Origin: Hoeflea sp.
Lineage (GTDB): Bacteria; Pseudomonadota; Alphaproteobacteria; Rhizobiales; Rhizobiaceae
Length of the DNA: 64,000 bases
NCBI GenBank assembly: GCA_019084245.1
Contig: JAHRFE010000035.1
Coordinates: 62,001-126,000, forward strand
Reading direction: 5' to 3'
The notes under the pieces were generated by a model. The model was given only the letters and a program-made list of their open reading frames with translations. It was not told the origin of the DNA and did no database searches. Below, piece by piece: positions 25,982-33,311 of the stretch (positions are counted from its first letter, which is position 1; each line of letters begins with the position of its first letter). The translations under genes were made by a program, and so were the position numbers.

Positions 25982-27157
25982 TCAGGCGGTCTGCATGGGG
26001 ATCGTCGCTTGCTGCCAGTGGCTTTCGAGGCCTTGAGTGAAGTCATCGATCAGCGATCGCACGACCTCTTTCTGGGCTTCTCTGGCGCTGGCTCCGGCTG
26101 CAATCGCCCTTGCATGGATCGAGCGTTGCCGATCGGCGCTGGTGCCGTTTTCAACAATCCGCCGTGCTGATAGCAGCTGTTCGGAACATCCGAGTGCCTC
26201 CGCATCCTCTGAAACGAGCTCGATAAGCTCCTCAAGCAGGACGGGAAAGGCAACGACCTCGCCCCTGGCGAAATCGATCAGGCCGTTGGAGACGCCGTAG
26301 CGTTGGGCGCGCCAGCGGTTTTCTCCGACCAGAAACCTGTCATAGATGCGCCAGCGCTGATTGTTGCTGCGCAGGCGCCACAGCATGTGCATGATCGATT
26401 GGGTCAGAGCGACGATCGCCAGGGTGTCGTCGAGCCGTGGAGATACATCACAAATCCTGGATTCGAGCGTCGGAAACCGGGCCGAAGGTCGAAGGTCCCA
26501 CCAGATCTTGGTGCTGTCATCGATCAATCCGCTGTCGATGATGATCTGAACGGATCGCTGGTATTCCGACCAGGATGAAAACCTCGGTGGCAGTCCTGTT
26601 CTGGGAAGGTTGTCGAAGACCGTGAGCCGGTAGGAATTAAGCCCCGTATCGTCCCCTTTCCAATAGGGGGACGATGTCGACAAGGCCAGCAGATGCGGCA
26701 GGAAATAGGGAAACTGCGCCATCAGGTCGATGCGGGTTTCGTCGTCGTCCAGTCCGACATGCACATGCATGCCGCAGATCAGCATGCGCCGCGCGACGCC
26801 GCCGAGATCGTGCTCGAGTTCGCGGTAGCGCTGCTTGTCGGTGAAGTGCTGCTTGTGCCAGTCGGCAAAGGGATGACAGGAGACGGCCAGCGGCGCCAGG
26901 CCGTGGTTTGAGGCAATGCGGGCGATGACGGAGCGCAGGCGGGCGAGATCGGAGCCGGCTTCCACCACGGTCCTGCACACAGTGGTGCCGACCTCAATCT
27001 GGCACTGCAGGAATTCAGGACTGACCTGGCCTTCCAGTTCCTCGATGCATTCGGCCATCAGCGATTCCGGAGCCGCGGCGAGATCCAGACTGTCGCGGTC
27101 GACAAGCAGATATTCCTCCTCGACGCCGAGGGTAAAGCTGGGCTGACGGTAGCTCAT
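25982..27157 (-). CDS. ybdK: YbdK-type carboxylate-amine ligase (glutamate-cysteine ligase family 2)
   Basis: The 391-residue protein begins '[20 protein letters not shown]', the 'G.EEE' signature of GCS2 ligases. '[16 protein letters not shown]' and '[17 protein letters not shown]' follow, and '[19 protein letters not shown]' lies in the second half. Members join an amino acid carboxylate to an amine with ATP; E. coli YbdK has only weak gamma-glutamylcysteine activity, and the physiological product is unclear. It sits between acetate kinase (60-base gap) and the HAD gene (60-base gap), all on the minus strand. Confidence 0.87.
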   Translation of the reverse strand: MSYRQPSFTLGVEEEYLLVDRDSLDLAAAPESLMAECIEELEGQVSPEFLQCQIEVGTTVCRTVVEAGSDLARLRSVIARIASNHGLAPLAVSCHPFADWHKQHFTDKQRYRELEHDLGGVARRMLICGMHVHVGLDDDETRIDLMAQFPYFLPHLLALSTSSPYWKGDDTGLNSYRLTVFDNLPRTGLPPRFSSWSEYQRSVQIIIDSGLIDDSTKIWWDLRPSARFPTLESRICDVSPRLDDTLAIVALTQSIMHMLWRLRSNNQRWRIYDRFLVGENRWRAQRYGVSNGLIDFARGEVVAFPVLLEELIELVSEDAEALGCSEQLLSARRIVENGTSADRQRSIHARAIAAGASAREAQKEVVRSLIDDFTQGLESHWQQATIPMQTA

Positions 27158-27217
27158 GGCAGGATTTGAGCCTGAAAAACGTCGCTGCGCAAGCCTGCTC
27201 TTGCAGAAGTGCCAGGC

Positions 27218-28381
27218 CTACCCGGCGAGCGCTTGCGCCACCGCCCTGGCAATCACCAGTTCCTCATCGGCCTTGACGATGAAAGCGTGGCGCGCACTGT
27301 TGCTGGCAGTCAGGCGCTCGGCCTGTGCCGCGTTGGCGTCGGGATCGAGCGCGAAGCCGAGCCATTCGAGCTTGACCAGGGCGCTGGCGCGGATGGGCGC
27401 GGAGTTTTCGCCGATACCTCCAGAGAATACCAGAGCATCGATGCCTTCCAGACTGGCCGCCGCGGCACCGATTTCCGCGACAAGCCGGTCGACATACATC
27501 TCGATGGCGAAGGCGGCATCGGGCTCGTGGCTCGCCAGAAGAGCCCGCATGTCGCCGGAGATCCCTGAAACGCCGGACAAGCCGCTTTGATGATAAAGCA
27601 ACTTGCTGAGTTTTTCCGCATCACCTCCGAAGTGATCCAGCAGCCAGAGCACCGCACCGGGATCGAGCCGTCCCGGCCGCTGACCCATCATCAGCCCGTC
27701 AAGTGGCGTGAACCCCATTGATGTCCAACGGCTCGTGCCGTCGATCATGCCGCAGATCGAGCTGCCATTTCCCAAGTGGCAGGCCACGACGCGTCCCTTC
27801 GACACCCCAAGGCGCGACAGGGAGGTGGCAACATGCTCGTAGGACAGGCCGTGAAATCCGTAGCGGATCAGGCCTTGACGGGCATAGGCGCGGGGCAGGG
27901 GCATCTCGCGCCGGACCGGGGGCACGCTTGCGTGGAATGCCGTGTCGAAGCAGGCGACCTGCAGGACGCCGGGAAGCGCCGTCATGGCGGCGTTTATTCC
28001 GGCCAGATTGTGCGGCTGATGACCGGGAGCCAGCGGCGCGAGGGTCGCAATGCCCGACCGGACGGAGGCATCAATGGCGATCGGGGTGGTGAACAGCTCG
28101 CCGCCGTGAACGACACGATGACCGATACCACCTATGGCGCCGGCGCGGGGCAGGATGATCTCTTCGATCAGCCTTGGCAGCAGGTCCGCGTGGCCCTGAT
28201 CCTGGGTCCCGAAAGGCGCGGCCTCTGCTCCCGCAAGGATCAGCCTTGGCGTCTGGCCGTGTCCGATGGCTTCGACCAGTCCGGACAGGGTGCGCTCCAT
28301 GTCGGGCGTGAACAGGGCGAACTTGATCGAGGATGAACCGCAATTGAGGGCCAGCAGGCTGTCATAGGCGCCATCGGGCAT
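27218..28381 (-). CDS. ackA: Acetate kinase
   Basis: The 387-residue protein shows the acetate kinase signatures 'LALNCGSSSIKFALF', 'GHRVVHGGELF', 'RYGFHGLSYEHVA', 'CHLGNGSSICGMIDG', 'MGFTPLDGLMMGQRPGRLDPG' (in part) and 'VFSGGIGENSAPIR'. Length is close to the usual 390-400. It interconverts acetyl phosphate and acetate with ADP/ATP. No phosphotransacetylase gene is adjacent. Its start faces the dha operon across the window's only gene-free stretch longer than 300 bases. An AAAGGA ribosome site precedes the ATG. Confidence 0.92.
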   Translation of the reverse strand: MPDGAYDSLLALNCGSSSIKFALFTPDMERTLSGLVEAIGHGQTPRLILAGAEAAPFGTQDQGHADLLPRLIEEIILPRAGAIGGIGHRVVHGGELFTTPIAIDASVRSGIATLAPLAPGHQPHNLAGINAAMTALPGVLQVACFDTAFHASVPPVRREMPLPRAYARQGLIRYGFHGLSYEHVATSLSRLGVSKGRVVACHLGNGSSICGMIDGTSRWTSMGFTPLDGLMMGQRPGRLDPGAVLWLLDHFGGDAEKLSKLLYHQSGLSGVSGISGDMRALLASHEPDAAFAIEMYVDRLVAEIGAAAASLEGIDALVFSGGIGENSAPIRASALVKLEWLGFALDPDANAAQAERLTASNSARHAFIVKADEELVIARAVAQALAG

Positions 28382-28709
28382 TTTGGTCGGGTCCTTTACA
28401 ATCGAGGAATTGGTACGTCGGCCGACGCCGAAGGGATCGAAACATATACGTATCTCCGTTGTGCCGGATTGGACGCGTTACGCAACCCGAATCCGCCACT
28501 GGTCTGTCGGATGTGGCGCAAGTGGTCTGGTCTGGATTTGTGTTGATCCACCGTGTCCAGGCCCGAGATTGCAATGTTTAGTAATAAATGTTTCAGTGAA
28601 CAAATGACTTAACATTTGCGATGCGTCATCTGCATGGTTTGGTAGCGCAGGATTCAGGCGTTTCTGCAAAAAAGTCCGGCAAGGGTCTGGCTTTTTTTGG
28701 GAGGAAAGC
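28382..28709. other. Intergenic region between ackA and the dha operon (328 bases)
   Basis: This is the only gap above 300 bases in the window. No protein gene or structured RNA gene is convincing in it. It holds an AT-rich repeat block near 28571-28618 (separate entry). It also holds an imperfect hairpin with an A6 run (28668-28673) facing a T7 run (28692-28698) just before the GGGAGG ribosome site of the mini-ORF at 28710. The hairpin could act as an attenuator or be chance. Confidence 0.6.
28571..28618. promoter_or_regulatory. AT-rich repeat cluster, candidate operator/promoter for dha and/or ackA
   Basis: AATGTTT occurs at 28573-28579 and again at 28587-28593. AAATGTT (28586-28592) has an inverted partner AACATTT at 28611-28617. 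The core TGTTTCAGTGAACA also reads as TGTT-N6-AACA. The block stands out against GC-rich surroundings and lies about 100 bases upstream of the dha ribosome site. A regulator for it is not obvious, except possibly the 140-residue protein encoded inside the operon. Confidence 0.45.
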
Positions 28710-28727
28710 ATGCAGGGTCTGCGATGA
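28710..28727 (+). CDS. Five-codon mini-ORF (MQGLR) overlapping the dhaL start
   Basis: ATG at 28710 is preceded at a five-base distance by a near-perfect ribosome site GGGAGG (28699-28704). It encodes Met-Gln-Gly-Leu-Arg and stops with TGA at 28725-28727. That TGA overlaps the ATG of dhaL (28724) as ATGA. The strong ribosome site is 19 bases from the dhaL ATG, too far to serve it directly, so dhaL may be translated by re-initiation. The alternative is a TTG start for dhaL at 28697, ahead of the ribosome site, which is unlikely. Confidence 0.5.
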   Translation: MQGLR

Positions 28728-29332
28728 CATCCGGTGACTTCCGAGCCCTCGTCGGCGCGATGGCGGCGGCGATTGCGGAGAATGCCGACCATCTCACCGA
28801 TCTCGACAGCGCCATCGGCGATGGCGATCACGGCGCCAACATGAAACGCGGCTTTCAGGCGGTTTTGGGCGAACTTGATCAGCTTGTCGCCAACCCTGTG
28901 CCGAATGCGATCAAGGCTGCAGGCATGAAGCTGGTGATGACAGTCGGGGGCGCCTCGGGGCCGCTGGTGGGAACGTTTTTCATGACCCTTGGCAAGGAAC
29001 TTCCGGCAGATTTCGATCGTGACGCGTTAGTTACGGCTTACGAAAAGGCGGTGGATGCCGTTGCTGCGCGCGGGAAATCACAGGCAGGACAGAAGACCAT
29101 GCTCGACGTGCTCTATCCGATCCTGGATGCCGCGAAACACGGCGCTGATCTCAACCAGATCGCCGCACGCGCCAAAGCCGCTGCGGAAGCCACGATTCCT
29201 ATGCTTGCCACGCGCGGCCGGGCTTCCTTTCTCGGCGAACGCTCCATCGGGCACATGGACCCCGGTGCTGCGTCGGTTGCCTTGCTGGCGGGTGTCGTTG
29301 CCCGGACGCTGCCAACCCATGAAGGAGCTTGA
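28724..29332 (+). CDS. dhaL: PTS-dependent dihydroxyacetone kinase, ADP-binding subunit DhaL
   Basis: The 202-residue protein has 'LTDLDSAIGDGDHGANMKRGF', the Asp-rich Mg-ADP site of DhaL, then 'VGGASGPLVGTFFM', 'GKSQAGQKTMLDVLYP' and 'FLGERSIGHMDPGAASVALL'. In the PTS version, tightly bound ADP is rephosphorylated by DhaM and then transfers phosphate to dihydroxyacetone bound on DhaK. The start at 28724 overlaps the mini-ORF stop. It is followed three bases later by dhaM, which has its own AAGGAG inside the dhaL end. Confidence 0.9.
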   Translation: MTSGDFRALVGAMAAAIAENADHLTDLDSAIGDGDHGANMKRGFQAVLGELDQLVANPVPNAIKAAGMKLVMTVGGASGPLVGTFFMTLGKELPADFDRDALVTAYEKAVDAVAARGKSQAGQKTMLDVLYPILDAAKHGADLNQIAARAKAAAEATIPMLATRGRASFLGERSIGHMDPGAASVALLAGVVARTLPTHEGA

Positions 29333-29335
29333 GTG

Positions 29336-29722
29336 ATGAATGTCGGCATCGTCATTGTTTCCCATTCACCGCTGGTCGCTGAGGGTGTCGCCGACATGGT
29401 GCGGCAAATGGTGGGCGACGAGGTGGGGCTCGCGTGGTGCGGCGGCGATCCGGCAGGCGGGCTTGGCACCAGCATCGAGGCCATTACAAATGCAATTGAC
29501 AAGGCCTGGTCCGATGCGGGCGTGGCCATTCTGGTCGATCTGGGCGGAGCTGAGACCAATACGGAAATGGCGATCGAGTTTATCGGCGAGCCGCGCGCGT
29601 CGATGATCGCCATCTGCAATGCGCCGATCGTCGAGGGCGCGATCATGGCGGCAACCGAGGCCTCGGGCGGCGCTTCGCTTGCCACCGTCGTGGCGACGGC
29701 CGAAGAACTGTCGCCGCTGTGA
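29336..29722 (+). CDS. dhaM: DHA kinase phosphotransfer subunit DhaM (EIIA domain only)
   Basis: The 128-residue EIIA-Man-like protein has active His10 in 'IVIVSHSPLVAEGVADM'. Further features are 'GTSIEAITNAID', 'AILVDLGGAETNTEMAIEF' and 'ICNAPIVEGAIMAATEASGG', all typical of DhaM N-terminal domains. Unlike E. coli DhaM, which fuses EIIA, HPr and an EI fragment, this protein ends after the EIIA domain; HPr and EI are separate downstream genes. The ATG at 29336 has AAGGAG at 29322-29327; the GTG just before it is less likely. Confidence 0.9.
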   Translation: MNVGIVIVSHSPLVAEGVADMVRQMVGDEVGLAWCGGDPAGGLGTSIEAITNAIDKAWSDAGVAILVDLGGAETNTEMAIEFIGEPRASMIAICNAPIVEGAIMAATEASGGASLATVVATAEELSPL

Positions 29723-29744
29723 GCATGTCAGAAGGACACCAGAA

Positions 29745-30047
29745 ATGACTGCCAGGGCGATTTCCGAGGTGATCATCACCAATGAGGTCGGGCTTCACGC
29801 CCGGCCTTCGGTGAAATTCACAAAGCTTGCCAAGACGTTCCCCTGCACGGTGGAGTTTGCCACCAGCGAAGAGGGGCCGTGGATCGACGCCAAGAGCATC
29901 GTCAAGGTGATGGGCGCCAAGGCGCCGAAGGGAACGCGGCTGCTGTTACGAGCCCAGGGCGAACAGTCGACCACGGCGATCGCAGAACTTATTGCGCTTG
30001 TCGAACGTGGATTTGATGAAGGCGGCGGGCATGGCGAGCCCCGGTAG
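29745..30047 (+). CDS. HPr-family phosphocarrier protein
   Basis: The 100-residue HPr has active His18 in 'NEVGLHARPSVKFTKLA' and a Ser at the regulatory position in 'DAKSIVKVMGAKAPKGTRLLL' (in part). The C-terminal tail 'FDEGGGHGEPR' is slightly longer than usual. It should carry phosphate from the EI encoded next to DhaM encoded before it. GAAGGACACC lies upstream of the ATG at 29745. The presence of Ser46-like residues means it could also be a target of HPr kinase, which is common in alphaproteobacteria; no such kinase gene is in the window. Confidence 0.92.
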   Translation: MTARAISEVIITNEVGLHARPSVKFTKLAKTFPCTVEFATSEEGPWIDAKSIVKVMGAKAPKGTRLLLRAQGEQSTTAIAELIALVERGFDEGGGHGEPR

Positions 30048-31638
30048 AATTTTCGGTCAAGCAGCCAGCGCGGGCTTTGCCCATGGCCCGGTACACCTGG
30101 CGCGCAGGCAGGGCCGCGCCTATGTCGCCAAATCAACGCCGGAACGGGAACTGCAGGCGCTGCAGCTGGCGGTCGAGGCGGCGGCAGGCGAGATTGCATC
30201 CGCGATGAGCCAACTGTCCGGTGACGCGGCTGATATCCTGGAATTCCACCTGGCGATGCTGGAGGACGGTTCCTTCTCCGCCACGGCTGCCGAGGCGATT
30301 GGCGCAGGCGCGACGGCCTATGATGCATGGAAAGCTGCCCTTGATGCCGAGATCGAGAGTTACCAGGCCTCAGGCGATGCGTATTTCAAGGCCCGCTCGG
30401 CGGATCTGTCCGACATCCGCGATACTGTCTTGTCGGTGCTGACGGGCGACACGGCGCATGCCATTCGGCCGGGCGCCATCCATGTCGATGAAGATATCGC
30501 GCCGAGCCGGTTTCTGGCGCATGACTGGAGCAAGGGCGGCGGCCTGGCGCTGCGCAAGGGCAGCGTCACCAGCCATGTGGCGATGCTGGCGCGCGCGCGC
30601 GGCGTACCGATGATCGTTGGCATCGGCGACAGCGCGATTGAGGATGCAGCGGAGGCGTTGCTGGACGCGCAATCGGGCGAGTTGCTGGTTTCTCCGTATC
30701 CGGCGCAGATTGCCGACTTCAATGATCGCCGCACCGCCAGCCAGGCACAGCAGCGCGAAGCGGATGCGCTCGCACCTCACCCCGCTATCACGCGAGATGG
30801 CGAGAGCGTCCAGGTGCTCGTCAATATTGCCGACCCGGGCGACGTCGACCGGATTTCGGTCGATCATGTCGACGGTATCGGCTTGATGCGGACCGAGTTT
30901 CTCTTTGGCGGCGACCGCGGTCTTCCCGATGAGGAAATGCAGCTTGCCGCCTATCGCAAGGTGCTCGATTGGGCGGGCGGCAAACCCGTGACCATCCGCA
31001 CCATCGACGCGGGCGGCGACAAACCGATCGAAGGCTATACGATTGCCGAGGACAACTCCTTTCTCGGCGTGCGGGGCATTCGCTTGTCACTGGCAAAGCC
31101 GGAGATATTCCGTGTCCAGATCAGGGCATTGTTGCGGGCAGCGCCTCATGGGTCGCTCAAGGTGATGCTGCCGATGGTATCGGTCCCGGGAGAAATCGAT
31201 GCGGCGCGGGCGATGTTTGCCAAAGAGGCGGCTGATCTTGCCAGTGCGGATGTCATCCACCAGATGCCCGAGATCGGCATCATGGTCGAGGTGCCGTCGG
31301 TGGCCATCACGCCCGCGCGGTTTGCGGCAGCTGCGTTTTTTTCGATCGGATCGAATGATCTGACGCAATATGTCCTGGCGGCGTCACGCGACAATGCCAG
31401 GCTCAGCGCGCTGGGCTCAGCCGATGACCCGGCAGTCCTCAGCCTGATTGCCAATGTGGCGAGCTTCGGAAAGGCCAGGGCAATTGAAACCAGCCTGTGC
31501 GGTGATGCGGCGAGCGACCCGGAGATGATCGGCCTGCTGCTCGGCACGGGACTTCGCCGGTTTTCAGTGGCGCCTGCACGTGTGGCTGTAATCAAGGCTG
31601 CGGTTCGGCTTTGGTCCGGCGAGGGCTCAGTTAAATGA
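30031..31638 (+). CDS. Phosphoenolpyruvate-protein phosphotransferase (Enzyme I) dedicated to the dha operon
   Basis: The protein is about 535 residues from the ATG at 30031; an ATG at 30016 is also possible, both overlapping the HPr end. An HPr-binding helical domain is followed by the phospho-His loop 'RKGSVTSHVAMLARARGVP' (His182). The PEP barrel follows with 'GLMRTEFLFGGD', 'IRTIDAGGDKP', 'NSFLGVRGIRLSL', 'IGIMVEVPSVAI', 'FFSIGSNDLTQYVLA' and the catalytic Cys in 'SLCGDAASDPEM'. There is no N-terminal GAF domain, so it is not the nitrogen-type EI (PtsP). It should start the PEP-to-DHA phosphorelay. The stop overlaps the next gene as ATGA. Confidence 0.92.
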   Translation: MASPGRIFGQAASAGFAHGPVHLARRQGRAYVAKSTPERELQALQLAVEAAAGEIASAMSQLSGDAADILEFHLAMLEDGSFSATAAEAIGAGATAYDAWKAALDAEIESYQASGDAYFKARSADLSDIRDTVLSVLTGDTAHAIRPGAIHVDEDIAPSRFLAHDWSKGGGLALRKGSVTSHVAMLARARGVPMIVGIGDSAIEDAAEALLDAQSGELLVSPYPAQIADFNDRRTASQAQQREADALAPHPAITRDGESVQVLVNIADPGDVDRISVDHVDGIGLMRTEFLFGGDRGLPDEEMQLAAYRKVLDWAGGKPVTIRTIDAGGDKPIEGYTIAEDNSFLGVRGIRLSLAKPEIFRVQIRALLRAAPHGSLKVMLPMVSVPGEIDAARAMFAKEAADLASADVIHQMPEIGIMVEVPSVAITPARFAAAAFFSIGSNDLTQYVLAASRDNARLSALGSADDPAVLSLIANVASFGKARAIETSLCGDAASDPEMIGLLLGTGLRRFSVAPARVAVIKAAVRLWSGEGSVK

Positions 31639-32057
31639 AGCCGCAAACTGGTGAAGCGGCGATCCGCGCCTACAAGCAGAAACTTGGAGCGATCGTTGAT
31701 AAGCGTCCTTCGGGGATGCGCCAAAGGCTTGCCGATGCGCTGGGCAAGAATCGCAGCTTTGTAACCCAGATCACCAGTCCCAGCTATCTCACGCCCTTGC
31801 CGGCACGGCATATCTCGGTGATATTTTCGGTTTGTCATTTCAGCCGGGCGGAACAGAAGGATTTCCTGGCGCTCTACCATGCGGCCCATCCCGGACGCGT
31901 GGCCCGATCACCAGCGGGCAAACGAACCCGGCATCTGACCATGACTGCGCCGGATCTGGGCAGTGAAGAGCGCAACCGTTTATTCGATCATGCGGTCGCG
32001 GATTTCATCAACCGTATGGGAGTGGTTTTCGGAAGCGATCCGGACGAGGGGGCCTGA
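31635..32057 (+). CDS. Uncharacterised 140-residue protein in the dha operon, possible DNA-binding protein
   Basis: It is ATGA-overlapped with the EI gene and 21 bases before dhaK, so it is a real operon member. Residues about 29-50 ('GMRQRLADALGKNRSFVTQITS') read like a helix-turn-helix (compare 'LA..LG.s.s.VsqI'). The middle 'ARHISVIFSVCHFSRAEQKDFLALYHAAHPG' (in part) is helical, and a basic linker 'RVARSPAGKRTRH' leads to an acidic C terminus. No family name comes to mind with certainty. It could autoregulate the operon or couple DHA kinase state to transcription, like DhaR in other bacteria, though it resembles no DhaR type. Confidence 0.75.
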   Translation: MKPQTGEAAIRAYKQKLGAIVDKRPSGMRQRLADALGKNRSFVTQITSPSYLTPLPARHISVIFSVCHFSRAEQKDFLALYHAAHPGRVARSPAGKRTRHLTMTAPDLGSEERNRLFDHAVADFINRMGVVFGSDPDEGA

Positions 32058-32078
32058 GGGCCGCGAAGGGAGGACAGC

Positions 32079-33080
32079 ATGAAAAAGTTGATGAACGGCG
32101 CCGATACAATACTGGCGGAAAGCCTTGCCGGTTTCGCCGCCGCGCATGCCGATATTGTCGTGCTGGATCCATCCGGGAAGTTCATCCGCCGCAAGGACAT
32201 CATTTCTGGCAAAGTCGCGCTGATTTCTGGTGGCGGTTCCGGTCACGAGCCGTTGCATGCGGGTTTTGTCGGGATGGGCATGCTGGATGCGGCGTGTCCG
32301 GGGCAAGTCTTTACCTCGCCCACGCCCGACCAGATGCTGGAAGCCGCCCAGGCAGTTGATGGCGGCGCAGGCGTTCTGTTCATCGTCAAGAACTACGAAG
32401 GCGATGTGATGAATTTCGACATGGCCGCTGAGATGCTCAAGGACATGGCAGGCATTGCGGTCATGCAACTCATCACCAATGACGACATTGCGGTGGAGGA
32501 TTCGCTCTTTACCACAGGGCGCCGCGGCGTTGCCGGGACGCTGGTGGTCGAGAGGATTGTAGGTGCGGCGGCGGAAAAGGGAATGAGCCTTGCGGATCTC
32601 ATGGCGCTCGGAGAGCGGGTCAACCGGCAATCAAAGTCCTTTGGCGTGGCGCTGACCAGTTGCACGGTGCCTGCCGCCGGCAAGCCGACCTTTGATCTGG
32701 GCCCTGGCGACATGGAGTTTGGTGTCGGCATCCATGGCGAACCGGGCCGCCGCCGCGCTGCCCTTGCAAGCGCCGACGAGATCGCAGCCGAAATCTGCGA
32801 AGGAATCGCCAAGGAGTTCGGCGATGTCAGGGGCCGCAACGCCCTCCTGTTCGTCAACGGCTTTGGCGGCACACCGCTGATGGAGCTTTATGTCATGCAC
32901 AATAGCGCCCGGCGGATTTTCGAGCGACACGGAATTGAGATCGCCCGGTCGCTGACCGGGTCCTATGTCACCTCGCTCGACATGGCCGGCTGTTCGATCA
33001 CTCTAACGCTATTGGACGACGACATGCTGTCCCTGTGGGATGCGCCGGTGCACACCGCCGCCCTGCGATGGGGTGCTTAG
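32079..33080 (+). CDS. dhaK: Dihydroxyacetone kinase, substrate-binding subunit DhaK
   Basis: The 333-residue protein has 'ALISGGGSGHEPLHAGFVG', 'TSPTPDQMLEAAQAV', 'FIVKNYEGDVMNFDMA' and 'VGIHGEPGRRR', in which His219 matches the histidine that covalently holds dihydroxyacetone. It accepts phosphate from DhaL-ATP to give dihydroxyacetone phosphate. It is last in the operon order L-M-HPr-EI-X-K; in enteric bacteria dhaK comes first. An AGGACAGC ribosome site precedes the ATG. Confidence 0.92.
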   Translation: MKKLMNGADTILAESLAGFAAAHADIVVLDPSGKFIRRKDIISGKVALISGGGSGHEPLHAGFVGMGMLDAACPGQVFTSPTPDQMLEAAQAVDGGAGVLFIVKNYEGDVMNFDMAAEMLKDMAGIAVMQLITNDDIAVEDSLFTTGRRGVAGTLVVERIVGAAAEKGMSLADLMALGERVNRQSKSFGVALTSCTVPAAGKPTFDLGPGDMEFGVGIHGEPGRRRAALASADEIAAEICEGIAKEFGDVRGRNALLFVNGFGGTPLMELYVMHNSARRIFERHGIEIARSLTGSYVTSLDMAGCSITLTLLDDDMLSLWDAPVHTAALRWGA

Positions 33081-33226
33081 CCAAAGGCGAGTTCAGCAAT
33101 TGCCACCTGCACACGATTTGCAAGGATCAGAAGTGTGCGCTGTTCGTCTGCGGGGCGCGGGCAGCAAAGACCATCCAGCTTGAAATCCGTTCAATAAATC
33201 ATTGTGCACAGGGCATTCAACGCCAG

Positions 33227-33255
33227 TTGCCAAGGCTGCCCGCGCGTTTTATCAT
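33227..33255 (+). promoter_or_regulatory. Candidate sigma70-type promoter of the BMP/deaminase operon
   Basis: TTGCCA (33227-33232) and TATCAT (33250-33255) are separated by exactly 17 bases, about 57 bases before the start of the binding-protein gene. The rest of the 231-base gap after dhaK shows only a modest inverted repeat, GCACAC (33109-33114) with GTGTGC (33133-33138). Confidence 0.5.
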
Positions 33256-33311
33256 TTGGTAAAAAATAAAGCGGGTTCAGTTCACATCATCGTCCAACAG
33301 GAGCGTCAGCT

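Noticed and set aside
28668-28698. Rho-independent terminator just before the dha operon
   Set aside because: The A6/T7 arms can pair, but the inner stem has a mismatch and a wobble, and the T-run runs straight into the ribosome site. I keep it only as a possible attenuator in the intergenic note.
33081-33311. Purine, xanthine or guanidine riboswitch before the BMP/deaminase operon
   Set aside because: Only a single 6-bp inverted repeat is visible; no conserved riboswitch core could be recognised by eye.
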